Shown in pieces: positions 46,035-55,139 of a stretch of 64,000 nt of DNA. Under the pieces are notes generated by a model. That model worked only from the letters and a program-made list of their open reading frames with translations. It was not told where the DNA came from and ran no database searches. Position 1 is the first letter of the stretch. Each line of letters begins with the position of its first letter. The translations under genes and the position numbers were made by a program. The stretch lies in assembly GCF_030506325.1 (NCBI RefSeq), contig NZ_CP120683.1:5221001-5285000 (forward strand). The letters are read 5' to 3'. The stretch is from Tunicatimonas pelagia. GTDB taxonomy: Bacteria; Bacteroidota; Bacteroidia; Cytophagales; Cyclobacteriaceae.

Positions 46035-46231
46035 TACCAGTCGGCCTGTTTGGTTTTTCCCGCCTGATATTCTTGCAGTGCTTCTTGGGCTAATTTAGTC
46101 AAAGCCTCTTGAGAGTTTTCTAAAGATTTGTCCCACTGCATCTCATCAGTCAATAACTGGGCTAGTCGACGCTGTTCTTCTTTAGATAATTTTTCAGCTT
46201 TCTCCACAGCTTTTTTAAGTTCAGTAATCAT
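46034..46231 (-). CDS. Antitoxin partner of the RelE/ParE-type toxin
   Basis: The 65-residue protein is almost all helix, charged and Gln/Glu-rich (KKAVEKAEKLSKEEQRRLAQ), with a C-terminal LAQEALQEYQAGKT segment of the type that wraps around RelE-like toxins. It precedes and overlaps the toxin by one base, the usual antitoxin-first order. I see no classic DNA-binding motif, but none is needed in a short helical antitoxin. Assignment rests on size, overlap and partner. Confidence 0.7.
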   Translation of the reverse strand: MITELKKAVEKAEKLSKEEQRRLAQLLTDEMQWDKSLENSQEALTKLAQEALQEYQAGKTKQADW

Positions 46232-46398
46232 TAGAATGCCAGATTTTTATTAAAGATAGTAGTTCTTCTCAGTTGTCTGATGTCAAGATAGTACTTTAAT
46301 TAAACATACGACAAATGATAATGGTTTAGCGAATCGCTGGACAAATCATTTCTGAAAAAAGGGGTATTATTGTGTGACTTCATCGTAACCAGTAAAGT

Positions 46399-47061
46399 AT
46401 GGCAAAATCTTTTAAAAGAGCAGGTAAGGTATTCGGAAAAATCAGTCTTGATCTAATTCCGGTGATTATTGGCATTCTTGCAGCCTTACTTATCAATGAT
46501 TACCGACAGAAGCTACAGGAGCAAAAGCGACAGGCTATCTTATTGAATAATCTGGTTGATGAGTTTGCCAAGCGACGCGATGAGTTGAACAATGTCATCA
46601 AATATCGCCAGTTACCATTATTAAATACCCTCGAGGTTTACATCAATAACTCAGAGATCCCACTGCGCGAGATATTTCAGAAAGCAGGAGGCTTTGGGTT
46701 TCCTGAGGTCTATGTACTTTCTTGGGAATCAGCTCTGAATAGCCAAGATACTAAGAGCTTAGATTTTATTCTGCTTAATTCATTGTCGAGGATTACCTCT
46801 AATCAACAAGATATAACGTCTAGAACAGAAACTATCTACGACTTTCTGTACTCACCTGGAGTAACATTGTACGATTCTCGTCCTGAAGCTAAAGAATTAC
46901 TAGACATAATGCTTAATGACTTTGTAGAAAGTGAAAGAACTTTAATTAGTCGCTATGATGAGTTCATCCAACTGGCCGATAGTCTATATGATGGCGTAAC
47001 AGTAGATTCCATCGCAGTAGATAGTTTAGCTGCTGAAGTGGATACCGTCTCGTCTGAGTAG
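46399..47061 (+). CDS. Small membrane-anchored protein, DUF6090-like
   Basis: The 220-residue protein has one membrane helix near the N-terminus (SLDLIPVIIGILAALLIND, about 15-33), then a charged coil (RQKLQEQKRQAILLNNLVDEF in part) and a helical soluble domain. This order resembles the Bacteroidota DUF6090 group (GILIALQINNW-type helix followed by a coil). The C-terminus is acidic (DSIAVDSLAAEVDTVSSE). No function is known to me. It is convergent with the following permease gene 11 bp away. Confidence 0.7.
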   Translation: MAKSFKRAGKVFGKISLDLIPVIIGILAALLINDYRQKLQEQKRQAILLNNLVDEFAKRRDELNNVIKYRQLPLLNTLEVYINNSEIPLREIFQKAGGFGFPEVYVLSWESALNSQDTKSLDFILLNSLSRITSNQQDITSRTETIYDFLYSPGVTLYDSRPEAKELLDIMLNDFVESERTLISRYDEFIQLADSLYDGVTVDSIAVDSLAAEVDTVSSE

Positions 47062-47071
47062 AGCATAATAG

Positions 47072-49429
47072 CTATTCACTCCGCAAGCTGTCTACCGGAT
47101 TAGCGGTGGCGGCTTTGACCGATTGATAACTTACGGTAATCAGCGTCACCAGTAGGGCGAAAGCGATGGCTAGCACAAATACTAACAGACTGATATTCGT
47201 TCGGTAGGCGAAGTCAGCTAGCCATTGGTGCATGAGATAATAGGCTAAGGGGGTAGCAATCAGAAAAGCAATCACCACTAACTTGATATAATCGCGGGAG
47301 AAAAGCAGTAAAATACTACTGACTGAAGCACCTAGCACCTTCCGTACTCCTACTTCTTTGGTTCGCAATTCGGCAGTGTAAGCCGCTAGTCCGAACAGGC
47401 CGAGGCAAGAAATAAAAATGGCGATAAAGGCAAAATAGTTAAAAAGATCGCCCGTGCGTACTTCGTTCTGATACAACGTATTGAAGCTTTCGTCCAGAAA
47501 CTGATATTCAAACGGATACGCTGGGTTCATCTCTTGCCAGACCGATTCCACTTTAGCGATTGACTCGGCCATGTTTTGATTATTAACTTTGATGTACAGA
47601 TTGCTTCGCCAGTCGGGCGAGACGAACAGCACCAGGGGTGCAATAGCTTGGTGTACCGACTGAAAGTTAAAATCTTCAGCTACTCCAATCACCGTTCCTT
47701 CCACACCGTGAGCACTGAACGCCATTCCTACCGGATTTTCTACTCCCATCTGTTTTACGGCTTCTTCGTTCAGAATAAACGCAGTACTATCGGTACTTCG
47801 CTCGCGGGAAAATGCTCGGCCTTTGGCCATTTCAATCTGAAATGTTTCAATAAAATCTAAGTCAACCGAAAGCTGATTCAACAGGATGGTTTGGTCTTCT
47901 GCTTTTCCTGCCCAATCGGCTCCCGAAGTAGAACTGGCAATATTGGTCAGATTCTGACTAGCTGACGTAATACGGAGAATGTTCGGACTAGATTCTAACG
48001 CGGTTTTGAAGGTATTGACGGCTCCGTAAATTTCTCCGCTCATTGGCACGACCAGAATATGCTCTTTGTTGTAGCCTAGCTTTTTGTTCTGAATAAAATT
48101 GATCTGATCGTCAATTACGAGTGTGCCCACAATCAGAATGATAGACAGCGTAAATTGAAGTACGACCAATCCCTTCCGCAGAAAAACCCCCTTTGATCCG
48201 GCCTTGAAAGTTCCTTTAAGGACTTTGGTGGGACTGAACGAGGAGATAAACAGCGCAGGGTACAAACCCGCGGCCAGAGAGGTAATTAACGTAATGACTA
48301 ACAATGCTCCGATGAGACGGAAGTCCAGCAGTTGCAAGCTAATCTGCTTCTGAGCCAAATCGTTGTACACCGGCAGTACCGTTTCAGCTAATAGTACGGC
48401 AATCGCGATAGCAATGACGGTATACAGCAGTGCTTCACCTAAGAACTGTCCAACGAGTTGACGTTTAATCGCGCCAATAGACTTCCTCAGCCCGATTTCT
48501 TTGGCTCGTTTGATGGAGCGGGCTGTAGCCAGGTTGGTGAAATTAATACAGGCAATCAGCAGAATGAATATTGCTACGGCAGAGAAAATGTACACATAAC
48601 GAATGTCTCCTTTTCCACTGGCGTCTAAGGTAAAATTAGAATAGAGGTGGATTTCAGTAAGTGGTTGAAGGTAGATGTTATCGGTGCTTTCGGGAAAACG
48701 CTCTCGAAACGAGGCCATAATCTTATCGCCTACGGCTTCCGCCAAAACACCCTCTTGCAATTGAAGGTAGGTATAGTAATTAAAATCGCCCCAGTTATCC
48801 TCCCCAATATTATGATGCTGCAAAAAGAGTTCAAACGGAAGCAGGTAAGAGAAGCGAAGGTGGGAGTTCTTAGGCATATCTTCGTATACTCCGGTTACCG
48901 CTAATTCATGTTTATTATCCAGTCGAATAGTTTTACCCAGCGCGGATTCCGATCCAAAATATTTATCCGCTAGCGGTCTTGATAAGATCACCGAGTTAGG
49001 CTCATTTAGGGCCGTAGTCGGATCGCCTTCTTGGAACTCAAAACTAAACATCTCTAGCGTAGCTGGGTCAGCATACGCTCCTTCTTCTTCCTGATAAGGC
49101 ACATCATCGTAAGTAAATAGCGATTGGCTGATAAGATTGTATCGAGTAGTATTTTCTATTTCAGGAATATTGTCTTGAACGAAATCAGCAAAGGGGGCGG
49201 GAGTAGTGGGGTAGGCTACCTCCTGGCCTCCCACCTGCCATTCTACAATAGCGCGATACAGATTATCGGCGTTAGTGTGATAACGGTCGTAGCTAAGTTC
49301 GTCCGCTATCCATAGTAAAATCAACAAAAAGGTAGCCACTCCTACCGACAATCCTCCGATATTGATAAGGGAGTAGACTCGGTTACTAATTAGATTACGA
49401 AAGGCGACTTTGAGATAATTCTTTATCAT
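47072..49429 (-). CDS. FtsX/MacB-like ABC transporter permease
   Basis: The 785-residue protein has the same plan as the one at 31093: N-terminal helix (about 20-42), MacB-type periplasmic domain, FtsX block (about 280-400, RAKEIGLRKSIGAIKRQLVG), second periplasmic domain, second FtsX block (about 660-780, RTKEVGVRKVLGASVSS). The ends match the family. Its ATPase is absent from the window. Like the other copy, its start codon (49429) is abutted by a heptad repeat on the upstream side. Confidence 0.92.
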   Translation of the reverse strand: MIKNYLKVAFRNLISNRVYSLINIGGLSVGVATFLLILLWIADELSYDRYHTNADNLYRAIVEWQVGGQEVAYPTTPAPFADFVQDNIPEIENTTRYNLISQSLFTYDDVPYQEEEGAYADPATLEMFSFEFQEGDPTTALNEPNSVILSRPLADKYFGSESALGKTIRLDNKHELAVTGVYEDMPKNSHLRFSYLLPFELFLQHHNIGEDNWGDFNYYTYLQLQEGVLAEAVGDKIMASFRERFPESTDNIYLQPLTEIHLYSNFTLDASGKGDIRYVYIFSAVAIFILLIACINFTNLATARSIKRAKEIGLRKSIGAIKRQLVGQFLGEALLYTVIAIAIAVLLAETVLPVYNDLAQKQISLQLLDFRLIGALLVITLITSLAAGLYPALFISSFSPTKVLKGTFKAGSKGVFLRKGLVVLQFTLSIILIVGTLVIDDQINFIQNKKLGYNKEHILVVPMSGEIYGAVNTFKTALESSPNILRITSASQNLTNIASSTSGADWAGKAEDQTILLNQLSVDLDFIETFQIEMAKGRAFSRERSTDSTAFILNEEAVKQMGVENPVGMAFSAHGVEGTVIGVAEDFNFQSVHQAIAPLVLFVSPDWRSNLYIKVNNQNMAESIAKVESVWQEMNPAYPFEYQFLDESFNTLYQNEVRTGDLFNYFAFIAIFISCLGLFGLAAYTAELRTKEVGVRKVLGASVSSILLLFSRDYIKLVVIAFLIATPLAYYLMHQWLADFAYRTNISLLVFVLAIAFALLVTLITVSYQSVKAATANPVDSLRSE

Positions 49430-49470
49430 AATGATTAATGATGAACGACTGATGTCAATTATTACTCATT
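49429..49470. repeat. Heptad-period repeat next to a permease start
   Basis: TAATGAT is present twice in a row at 49429-49442, followed in register by degenerate units up to about 49470. The array begins at the start codon of the minus-strand permease, so in the transcript it forms the end of the 5' leader. It matches the unit class at 31021. Confidence 0.65.
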
Positions 49471-49618
49471 ATATTGAAAAAGCTATGCCACGGTCAAAAA
49501 GCACGTTTCTGGCTCAAATAGGAAGAATAATTAGCAAAAAGCGTTCATTATCGGACGCCTATGTTAGGAATCGGACACTGAATTAGGATAATGTGAAACC
49601 TGTCAAGATAGGTAGTCT

Positions 49619-51304
49619 TTATTGATTCAACATCAGCACTTGCCCATCTTCTGTAAGTCGCGTTTCCAACTGTTCGTAATCAACTTCTTGAACTGGAATA
49701 TTATTGTCAATGGCTAGTGCCGCTCCGGTAGCGGCACTTTGACCGAGAATCATAAAGACGGGTTCCATCCGGATGGAGCCGAAGGCGATGTGGGAGCTGG
49801 AGACACAAACGGGTACCAACAAGTTTTCACACTCTTCTTGTTTAGGGGTAAGTGCATCGTAAGAGATACTGTACGGTCGGTCGGGTTTTACGCCGATGTC
49901 GCCTTCGTTTTGTACGTAGCCATCGGGTTTAATGTAACGTTGCGTATTGTGCGAATCCATCGCGTAGGAACCCATACCGACGGGTTTAGGCACTTCCCGC
50001 TTACCTAGCACCTCCTGTTCGGTCATCACGAAGGGGCCAATCATGCGACGGGCTTCGCGCACGTAAATTTGGTGGGGCCAGTTACCATTGTCGGTAAACT
50101 CATCGGCGGCCAAGCCCCACTGGCTCATATCTTCTCGCACTTCTTCGGGCACCTGCGGGTCGTTAGCGATAAAGTACATCAGCCCTTTCTGGTAGTCTTC
50201 GTGCTGTTTAATAATTTCTTTACGACGTTCGTAGCTGCCTTCGGGGTAATCGTAGTTTTTACCAATATTATCGGTGCTTACCGGACCGTGATTATTCGTA
50301 TCCGTTTTTCGGTTAGGAATAGGATCAAACTTGTTGAAGGTATCGCGCCATCCGCTATCAAATACGCGAGCCAGCAGTGCGTACTGACCAGGATCATAAT
50401 TATCCGGCTTAGGAAAAGCCACCCGATTGTCGGGATGGTTAGATAAGCACATGCGAAAACAGTAAGCCTGAATTTTATCATCTCCCGAACCGTATTCGCC
50501 CGGATGTTCGGCTGAGATGAGTGGTAGTAAGCCACTAGTGGAATCGCCCGGAACCACGTAGGGGCTGATGTCGGTGGCAAACCAATGTTTATGATGCAGC
50601 ACACCGGTTTGTACACCGTTCCATTCTTCGTCGTATACACTGTTGGCCTCCCGCCCTACGTGGTAGCTCACTCCGGCTGCAGCCATTAGATCGCCTTCGT
50701 AAGTGGCATCAATGAACATTTTCCCTTCGTAGCGTTGCCCATTCAGCGTTTCAATCGCGGTGATTTCTCCGTTTTCCATCGTTACTCCGTTTTCGCGATT
50801 CAGCCAGGCATCGCGGTAAACTGGAATTTCATACTCTCTTATCAAATCCTCGAAAACCCGTTCAGCCACGTGCGGTTCAAAAATCCACATGGTTCGCTCC
50901 TCACCATCCATCGCGCGATTGCCTTGCCCTCGGTTACCATATTCCGATTGCTGTTGCCATTGCCAGGCCGAATCCTCGTCGTAATGTTGAAACACTCGAT
51001 GATAAAATTCCCGAGCTAGTCCGCCGATGACGGATTTGTCACCTGTATCGGTCCAACCTAACCCTCCCGCGGTTAATCCACCCAAATGCTTATCTGGTGA
51101 AACTATAATCACTGATTTATCCATCTTAGTCGCTTGAACCGCTGACGTGACGGCGGCGGAAGTACCTCCGTAAATAATAATATCGGCGGAGCGAACTGCT
51201 GCTTCTTCCGGTGTTTCTTGGGAAGTTTCAGACGGGCTGGAGCAGGAAAAGGTAAGTAGCGTAGAAAGTAATCCACTGAGAAGAAAGGAAAGAAATCTGG
51301 TCAT
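49619..51304 (-). CDS. FAD-dependent oxidoreductase lipoprotein (FAD_oxidored family)
   Basis: The 561-residue protein has a lipoprotein signal (Cys21 in LLTFSCSS) and, after a linker, the dinucleotide loop IIIYGGTSAAVTSAVQA (about 42-58). Further FAD-contact blocks are KHLGGLTAGGLGWTDTG, FIDATYEGDLMAAAGVSYHVGRE, and the C-terminal SIRMEPVFMILGQSAATGAA. The family is frequent in marine Bacteroidota and Planctomycetota, often next to sulfatase or glycan genes. Its substrate is not established. It is located on the periplasmic or outer-membrane side. Confidence 0.87.
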   Translation of the reverse strand: MTRFLSFLLSGLLSTLLTFSCSSPSETSQETPEEAAVRSADIIIYGGTSAAVTSAVQATKMDKSVIIVSPDKHLGGLTAGGLGWTDTGDKSVIGGLAREFYHRVFQHYDEDSAWQWQQQSEYGNRGQGNRAMDGEERTMWIFEPHVAERVFEDLIREYEIPVYRDAWLNRENGVTMENGEITAIETLNGQRYEGKMFIDATYEGDLMAAAGVSYHVGREANSVYDEEWNGVQTGVLHHKHWFATDISPYVVPGDSTSGLLPLISAEHPGEYGSGDDKIQAYCFRMCLSNHPDNRVAFPKPDNYDPGQYALLARVFDSGWRDTFNKFDPIPNRKTDTNNHGPVSTDNIGKNYDYPEGSYERRKEIIKQHEDYQKGLMYFIANDPQVPEEVREDMSQWGLAADEFTDNGNWPHQIYVREARRMIGPFVMTEQEVLGKREVPKPVGMGSYAMDSHNTQRYIKPDGYVQNEGDIGVKPDRPYSISYDALTPKQEECENLLVPVCVSSSHIAFGSIRMEPVFMILGQSAATGAALAIDNNIPVQEVDYEQLETRLTEDGQVLMLNQ

Positions 51305-51413
51305 AGCGTAGTTAGGTTGTTAGCCAATACTAATCAAATTGATCCATTTTTAATAGTCGAGAACTGATTTGTCGTTGGTTGCCTTACAGAAAATTCTTCC
51401 GTAAGCTTGCAGC

Positions 51414-51986
51414 ATGGAGTGGAATTGGATCGAGTTTTTTGCCGTGGTCTTTGGATTAATTCCAATTTATTTAAATGTTAGAGAAATAGTTTGGGGATGG
51501 CCTACCAGTATTATAGGTTCTATTTTGTTGGGATTAATTGCTTATCAAGCGCAATTATATGCCAGTGTTGGACTCAACGTAGTTTATGTAATAATGGGAT
51601 TTTATGGCTGGTATCAGTGGCTGTACGGTGGTAAGAATCAGTCTAAATTGCAAGTAACACGTACGGGCACTTCGCTTTTGTTTTTGCTAATTGTACTAGG
51701 AATTATCGGCACGGCCGGAATCGGCTATTTTTTCCAACGTACTACCGACGCTGATATACCCTATTGGGATGCATTCGGTACAGCTTTTAGTCTAGTAGGC
51801 ACATATATGCTAGCTAAAAAAAAGCATGAAAACTGGCTACTGTGGATAGTAGTAGATGCGATATTTGTAGGTATTTATTTTACGAAAGAGTTGTACCTGT
51901 TGGCACTTCTTTATTTTTTGTACCTAGGGCTGGCTACTTACGGTTACTACCAATGGCGTCAATCCTTAGCTATCGCTCATGATTAA
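51414..51986 (+). CDS. pnuC: PnuC-family vitamin-precursor transporter
   Basis: The 190-residue protein has about seven membrane helices and the PnuC-family pattern (VREIVWGWPTSIIGSILLG; YVIMGFYGWYQWLYGG; YYQWRQ at the end). The family imports nicotinamide riboside; PnuT members import thiamin in Bacteroidota and are often TPP-controlled. The downstream overlapping NadR-like kinase supports nicotinamide riboside. The TPP riboswitch next door keeps thiamin possible. The stop overlaps the kinase start by 8 bp. Confidence 0.88.
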   Translation: MEWNWIEFFAVVFGLIPIYLNVREIVWGWPTSIIGSILLGLIAYQAQLYASVGLNVVYVIMGFYGWYQWLYGGKNQSKLQVTRTGTSLLFLLIVLGIIGTAGIGYFFQRTTDADIPYWDAFGTAFSLVGTYMLAKKKHENWLLWIVVDAIFVGIYFTKELYLLALLYFLYLGLATYGYYQWRQSLAIAHD

Positions 51987-52485
51987 AATAGTGACCACTG
52001 GCCCCGAATCCAGCGGGAAAACTACGTTAGCAAAAGCGTTAGCCGAGTGTTACCAAGTGGCCTGGGTGCCCGAATACGCTCGCGACTATCTCAACGGTCT
52101 AGACCAGGATTACCAAGAGAAAGATTTGCTAGAAATAGCGAAAGGGCAAATTCAGCGAGAAGACGAAGCAGCAAAAAACAAGCCTGATTTGCTGATCTGC
52201 GATACTAGTCTGATAGTGATAAAAATCTGGAGTGAATATCGCTACGGTCGTTGCCATCCCTGGATTCTGGAGCAGGTTGAACAGCGTTCGGTTGATTTAT
52301 ATTTGCTCTGCTCCCCTGATATTCCTTGGGAGGCTGACCCACTACGGGAGAATCCGACTGACCGGGATGAATTGTTTGAATTTTATGAGCGGGCTTTAGC
52401 GGGTAAACCTAATCTGATAATTCAGGGTAAGCCTTCGGCCAGATTAGCTCAAGCTACAAATGCGATTGATCGCTTGCTTTCTTGA
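51979..52485 (+). CDS. NadR-like nucleoside kinase (AAA_28)
   Basis: The 168-residue protein is a P-loop kinase with Walker A GPESSGKTTL (8-17), VPEYARDYL as the next conserved block, and LLICDTSLIVIKIWSEYRYG as the Walker B/acceptor region. This is the ribosylnicotinamide-kinase half of NadR, free of its adenylyltransferase domain. It likely traps the nucleoside imported by the overlapping PnuC-type protein by phosphorylating it. A kinase for a thiamin-related substrate cannot be excluded. Confidence 0.85.
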   Translation: MIKIVTTGPESSGKTTLAKALAECYQVAWVPEYARDYLNGLDQDYQEKDLLEIAKGQIQREDEAAKNKPDLLICDTSLIVIKIWSEYRYGRCHPWILEQVEQRSVDLYLLCSPDIPWEADPLRENPTDRDELFEFYERALAGKPNLIIQGKPSARLAQATNAIDRLLS

Positions 52486-52538
52486 CATTTCTCTTCTACT
52501 TTCGTTTTTCAGTTAGCTATTCGCCGTTCGGCGGTAGT

Positions 52539-52617
<79 letters not shown>

Positions 52618-52622
52618 ATTGA

Positions 52623-52655
52623 GAAGGCAAAATGCCTTCGTTGTTCAACATTTTT
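52623..52655 (+). terminator. Expression-platform hairpin downstream of the TPP aptamer
   Basis: GAAGGCA pairs with TGCCTTC around AAA (52623-52639). About 12 bases later a T5 run appears (52651-52655). The hairpin lies between the aptamer and the receptor start, where a ligand-controlled terminator or a start-sequestering stem belongs. The distance to the T run makes the termination mechanism uncertain. Confidence 0.45.
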
Positions 52656-52668
52656 ATTAAAACGTATT

Positions 52669-54960
52669 ATGAGAATCCTAGCTACTTTTTTGCTAGTGGG
52701 TTGCCTGTTCTCCGTGTCTGCCTGGGCGCAGACCACGGTATACGGCATGGTAACCGATGCTTCCTCCGGCGAACCCTTGGTAGGGGCCAATGTTCAAATT
52801 TTAGCTACCCAACAAGGTGCCACTACTGACCTTCAAGGAAAGTATCAACTAGAATTAGCCACCGATACCGCCACCCTACGAATCAGCTACGTCGGTTATC
52901 GGGTGCGCGAAGTTAAGATTACCGGATCAGGTGAAATTCAACGTTCGGTTTCATTATCTCCATCAACCTCTCTAGAAGAAGTAGTAATTCAGGCCATCCG
53001 GGCTGACCGGCAAGCTCCGGTAACGCAGACTACCGTGGAAAGAGAAACCATTGAGCAGCAGTACGTGGGGCAGGATGCTTTGTTTGTACTGGAAGAAACT
53101 ACTCCTTCCATTCTAACCTACTCTGAATCGGGCACGCGGTTGACTAACTATGGGCAGATGCGGTTGCGAGGTATTGACCAAACCCGTATCAATATAACGC
53201 TGAACGGAGTGCCGCTCAATGATATGATTGACCAAGGAGTGTTCTTCTCTAATTTTACCGATTTTGGCAATAGTATTTCTTCGGTGCAGGTGCAGCGGGG
53301 AGTGGGGACTACTACCAACGGAACGGCATCCTACGCTGGTTCTATCAACTTCGAGTCAGTGAATCTGGATGATAGTGTGACCAGTGCCGAAATTCAACTG
53401 ACGGGTGGTTCTTTCAACACCTGGCGGGCGAGTGGCGAAGTGAAAACTGGCAAACTCGCCAACAATATGGCATTCTACACCCGCTTTTCCCGCACTACCT
53501 CCGATGGCTACCGTAATCATACCGGTTCTGACTCGTACTCATTTTTCTTCTCCGGGGGATACTTCGGAGACAAAGACCTGATTAAACTGACGGCATTCAC
53601 CGGGCGAAGTCAGAATGAGTTGGCGTATTTGGCGGTGGCGCTGCCGGATATTGAGCGTGATCCAAAGAGAAATTACGTCTCCGAGAATGATATTGACGAC
53701 TTTGGGCAGCAGTTTATTCAGTTGCAGTACACCCGCATTATCAGTCCGCGCACTTCTTCGGTTTCTTCGATCTACTACGGCGGAGCGGGTGGCGATTTTC
53801 CGGCAACCTTTCCTGATGGAAACGGAAACCTTTCCCAAACTAACTTCCCTTTGTTCAACGATCATTACGGGTTCATGACCTACCTCAACCATACTTCTTA
53901 TAATGGTCAATTTAACCTAAATGGTGGGCTACACGCGTATACCTTTCAGCGGGAAAATATTGAAGCGGTAGTTCCTAATATTTCTGAGCCGTACTATCAA
54001 GATCAGTCCCGAAAAAATGAACTCAGCCTGTTTGGGAAAGTAGACTACGAATGGAATCAATTGATGCTGTTTGCTGATCTGCAACTTCGCACGGTCAGTT
54101 TAAGCCTGACACCTGACGAAGTATTCCTCGGTCAGAGTGCCAGTATTCCTGATCGAAGTTGGACATTTCTGAACCCGAAGGTAGGAGTTACTTATCGTTT
54201 CACTTCGCTGATTGATGCTTACGCTTCGTTTGGGCGCAGTGGCCGGGAACCAACCCGTTTTGATATTTTGGGTTCTACCGTAATTCGTGCTTCCAATCTA
54301 GCAAGCGTGCAAGACGAAAATTCAGTACAAGCCGAGTATGTGAATGACTTTGAAGCCGGGGTGCGAATTCACCGGGGGAAATTGGTCGGACAAGCTAACT
54401 TATTTTATATGCAGTTTGAAAATGAGATTGCCCCGATTGGTGAACTTATTCCCGAAGGCTTCGTGCAGTTGCGAAAAAATGTTCCAAGCAGCTATCGGCG
54501 CGGCATTGAGCTAGATGGTAAGTACGTCCCGACAGCTAAGTGGACTATCACGGGTAACCTGACTTATATGCAAAGTAATATCGACAAATTTGCCCCCGAA
54601 GGTGGCGATCAGGTTTTTCGGGATGTAGAACCCGCCATTAGTCCTGAGTGGTTAATGAATGCTTCGGTAGGTCATAAATTTACCGATTGGCTATCGGCTA
54701 CCGTGAGCGGGCGCTACGTCGGTGAATCATTCCTGGAACCAACCAATCAGCCCGATTTAATTTTGCCCTCGTTTTTTGTAATGGATGCCCAGCTAACCGC
54801 AAAATTCCGTAAGCACGAATTGAGCATTCATGCTAACAACCTGTTTGACACCGAATACTACAGCTTCGGTCAACCTGTGCAATACGAAGGGCAAACTGTT
54901 CCGGGTTATTTTGTGCAACCCCCTCGCCACGTATACGCCATTTTACGCTTACGCTTCTAA
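52669..54960 (+). CDS. TPP-regulated TonB-dependent outer-membrane receptor
   Basis: The 763-residue protein has a signal peptide (1-21, SAWAQ), a carboxypeptidase-D-like domain (about 23-105), a plug (LRGIDQTRINITLNGVPLND; VQRGVGTTTNG) and a beta-barrel ending LRLRF. No STN domain is present. The TPP riboswitch in its leader makes thiamin or a thiamin precursor the likely cargo, as with the riboswitch-controlled outer-membrane thiamin receptors known in Bacteroidota. The two NMT1/THI5-like genes downstream fit the same purpose. Confidence 0.93.
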   Translation: MRILATFLLVGCLFSVSAWAQTTVYGMVTDASSGEPLVGANVQILATQQGATTDLQGKYQLELATDTATLRISYVGYRVREVKITGSGEIQRSVSLSPSTSLEEVVIQAIRADRQAPVTQTTVERETIEQQYVGQDALFVLEETTPSILTYSESGTRLTNYGQMRLRGIDQTRINITLNGVPLNDMIDQGVFFSNFTDFGNSISSVQVQRGVGTTTNGTASYAGSINFESVNLDDSVTSAEIQLTGGSFNTWRASGEVKTGKLANNMAFYTRFSRTTSDGYRNHTGSDSYSFFFSGGYFGDKDLIKLTAFTGRSQNELAYLAVALPDIERDPKRNYVSENDIDDFGQQFIQLQYTRIISPRTSSVSSIYYGGAGGDFPATFPDGNGNLSQTNFPLFNDHYGFMTYLNHTSYNGQFNLNGGLHAYTFQRENIEAVVPNISEPYYQDQSRKNELSLFGKVDYEWNQLMLFADLQLRTVSLSLTPDEVFLGQSASIPDRSWTFLNPKVGVTYRFTSLIDAYASFGRSGREPTRFDILGSTVIRASNLASVQDENSVQAEYVNDFEAGVRIHRGKLVGQANLFYMQFENEIAPIGELIPEGFVQLRKNVPSSYRRGIELDGKYVPTAKWTITGNLTYMQSNIDKFAPEGGDQVFRDVEPAISPEWLMNASVGHKFTDWLSATVSGRYVGESFLEPTNQPDLILPSFFVMDAQLTAKFRKHELSIHANNLFDTEYYSFGQPVQYEGQTVPGYFVQPPRHVYAILRLRF

Positions 54961-54963
54961 AAA

Positions 54964-54991
54964 TGAATGATTGATGACTGATGAATAATGG
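54964..54991. repeat. Heptad-period repeat after the receptor gene
   Basis: TGAATGA, TTGATGA, CTGATGA and ATAATGG lie in a 7-bp register directly after the receptor stop codon. Weaker units continue toward 55090. Confidence 0.6.
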
Positions 54992-55107
54992 AAAAATGGA
55001 GAAAAGAAGTAGTAAGCAATGCACAATCGCACGGTGACCGTTTGAATTTCCAACAATTAACAATCAGGCATTCAGTAATCAACTAATTCCTTCACTCCTG
55101 GAACCAT

Positions 55108-55139
55108 AACACCCTAACACCTAAACACCCCAACATCAT
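55108..55139. repeat. Octad-period repeat ending at a start codon
   Basis: AACAC at 55108, 55116 and 55124 and AACAT at 55132 are exactly 8 bp apart. The next octad position is the ATG of the NMT1-like gene (55138) with a 2-bp shift. The same octad is seen at 22742. Confidence 0.7.
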
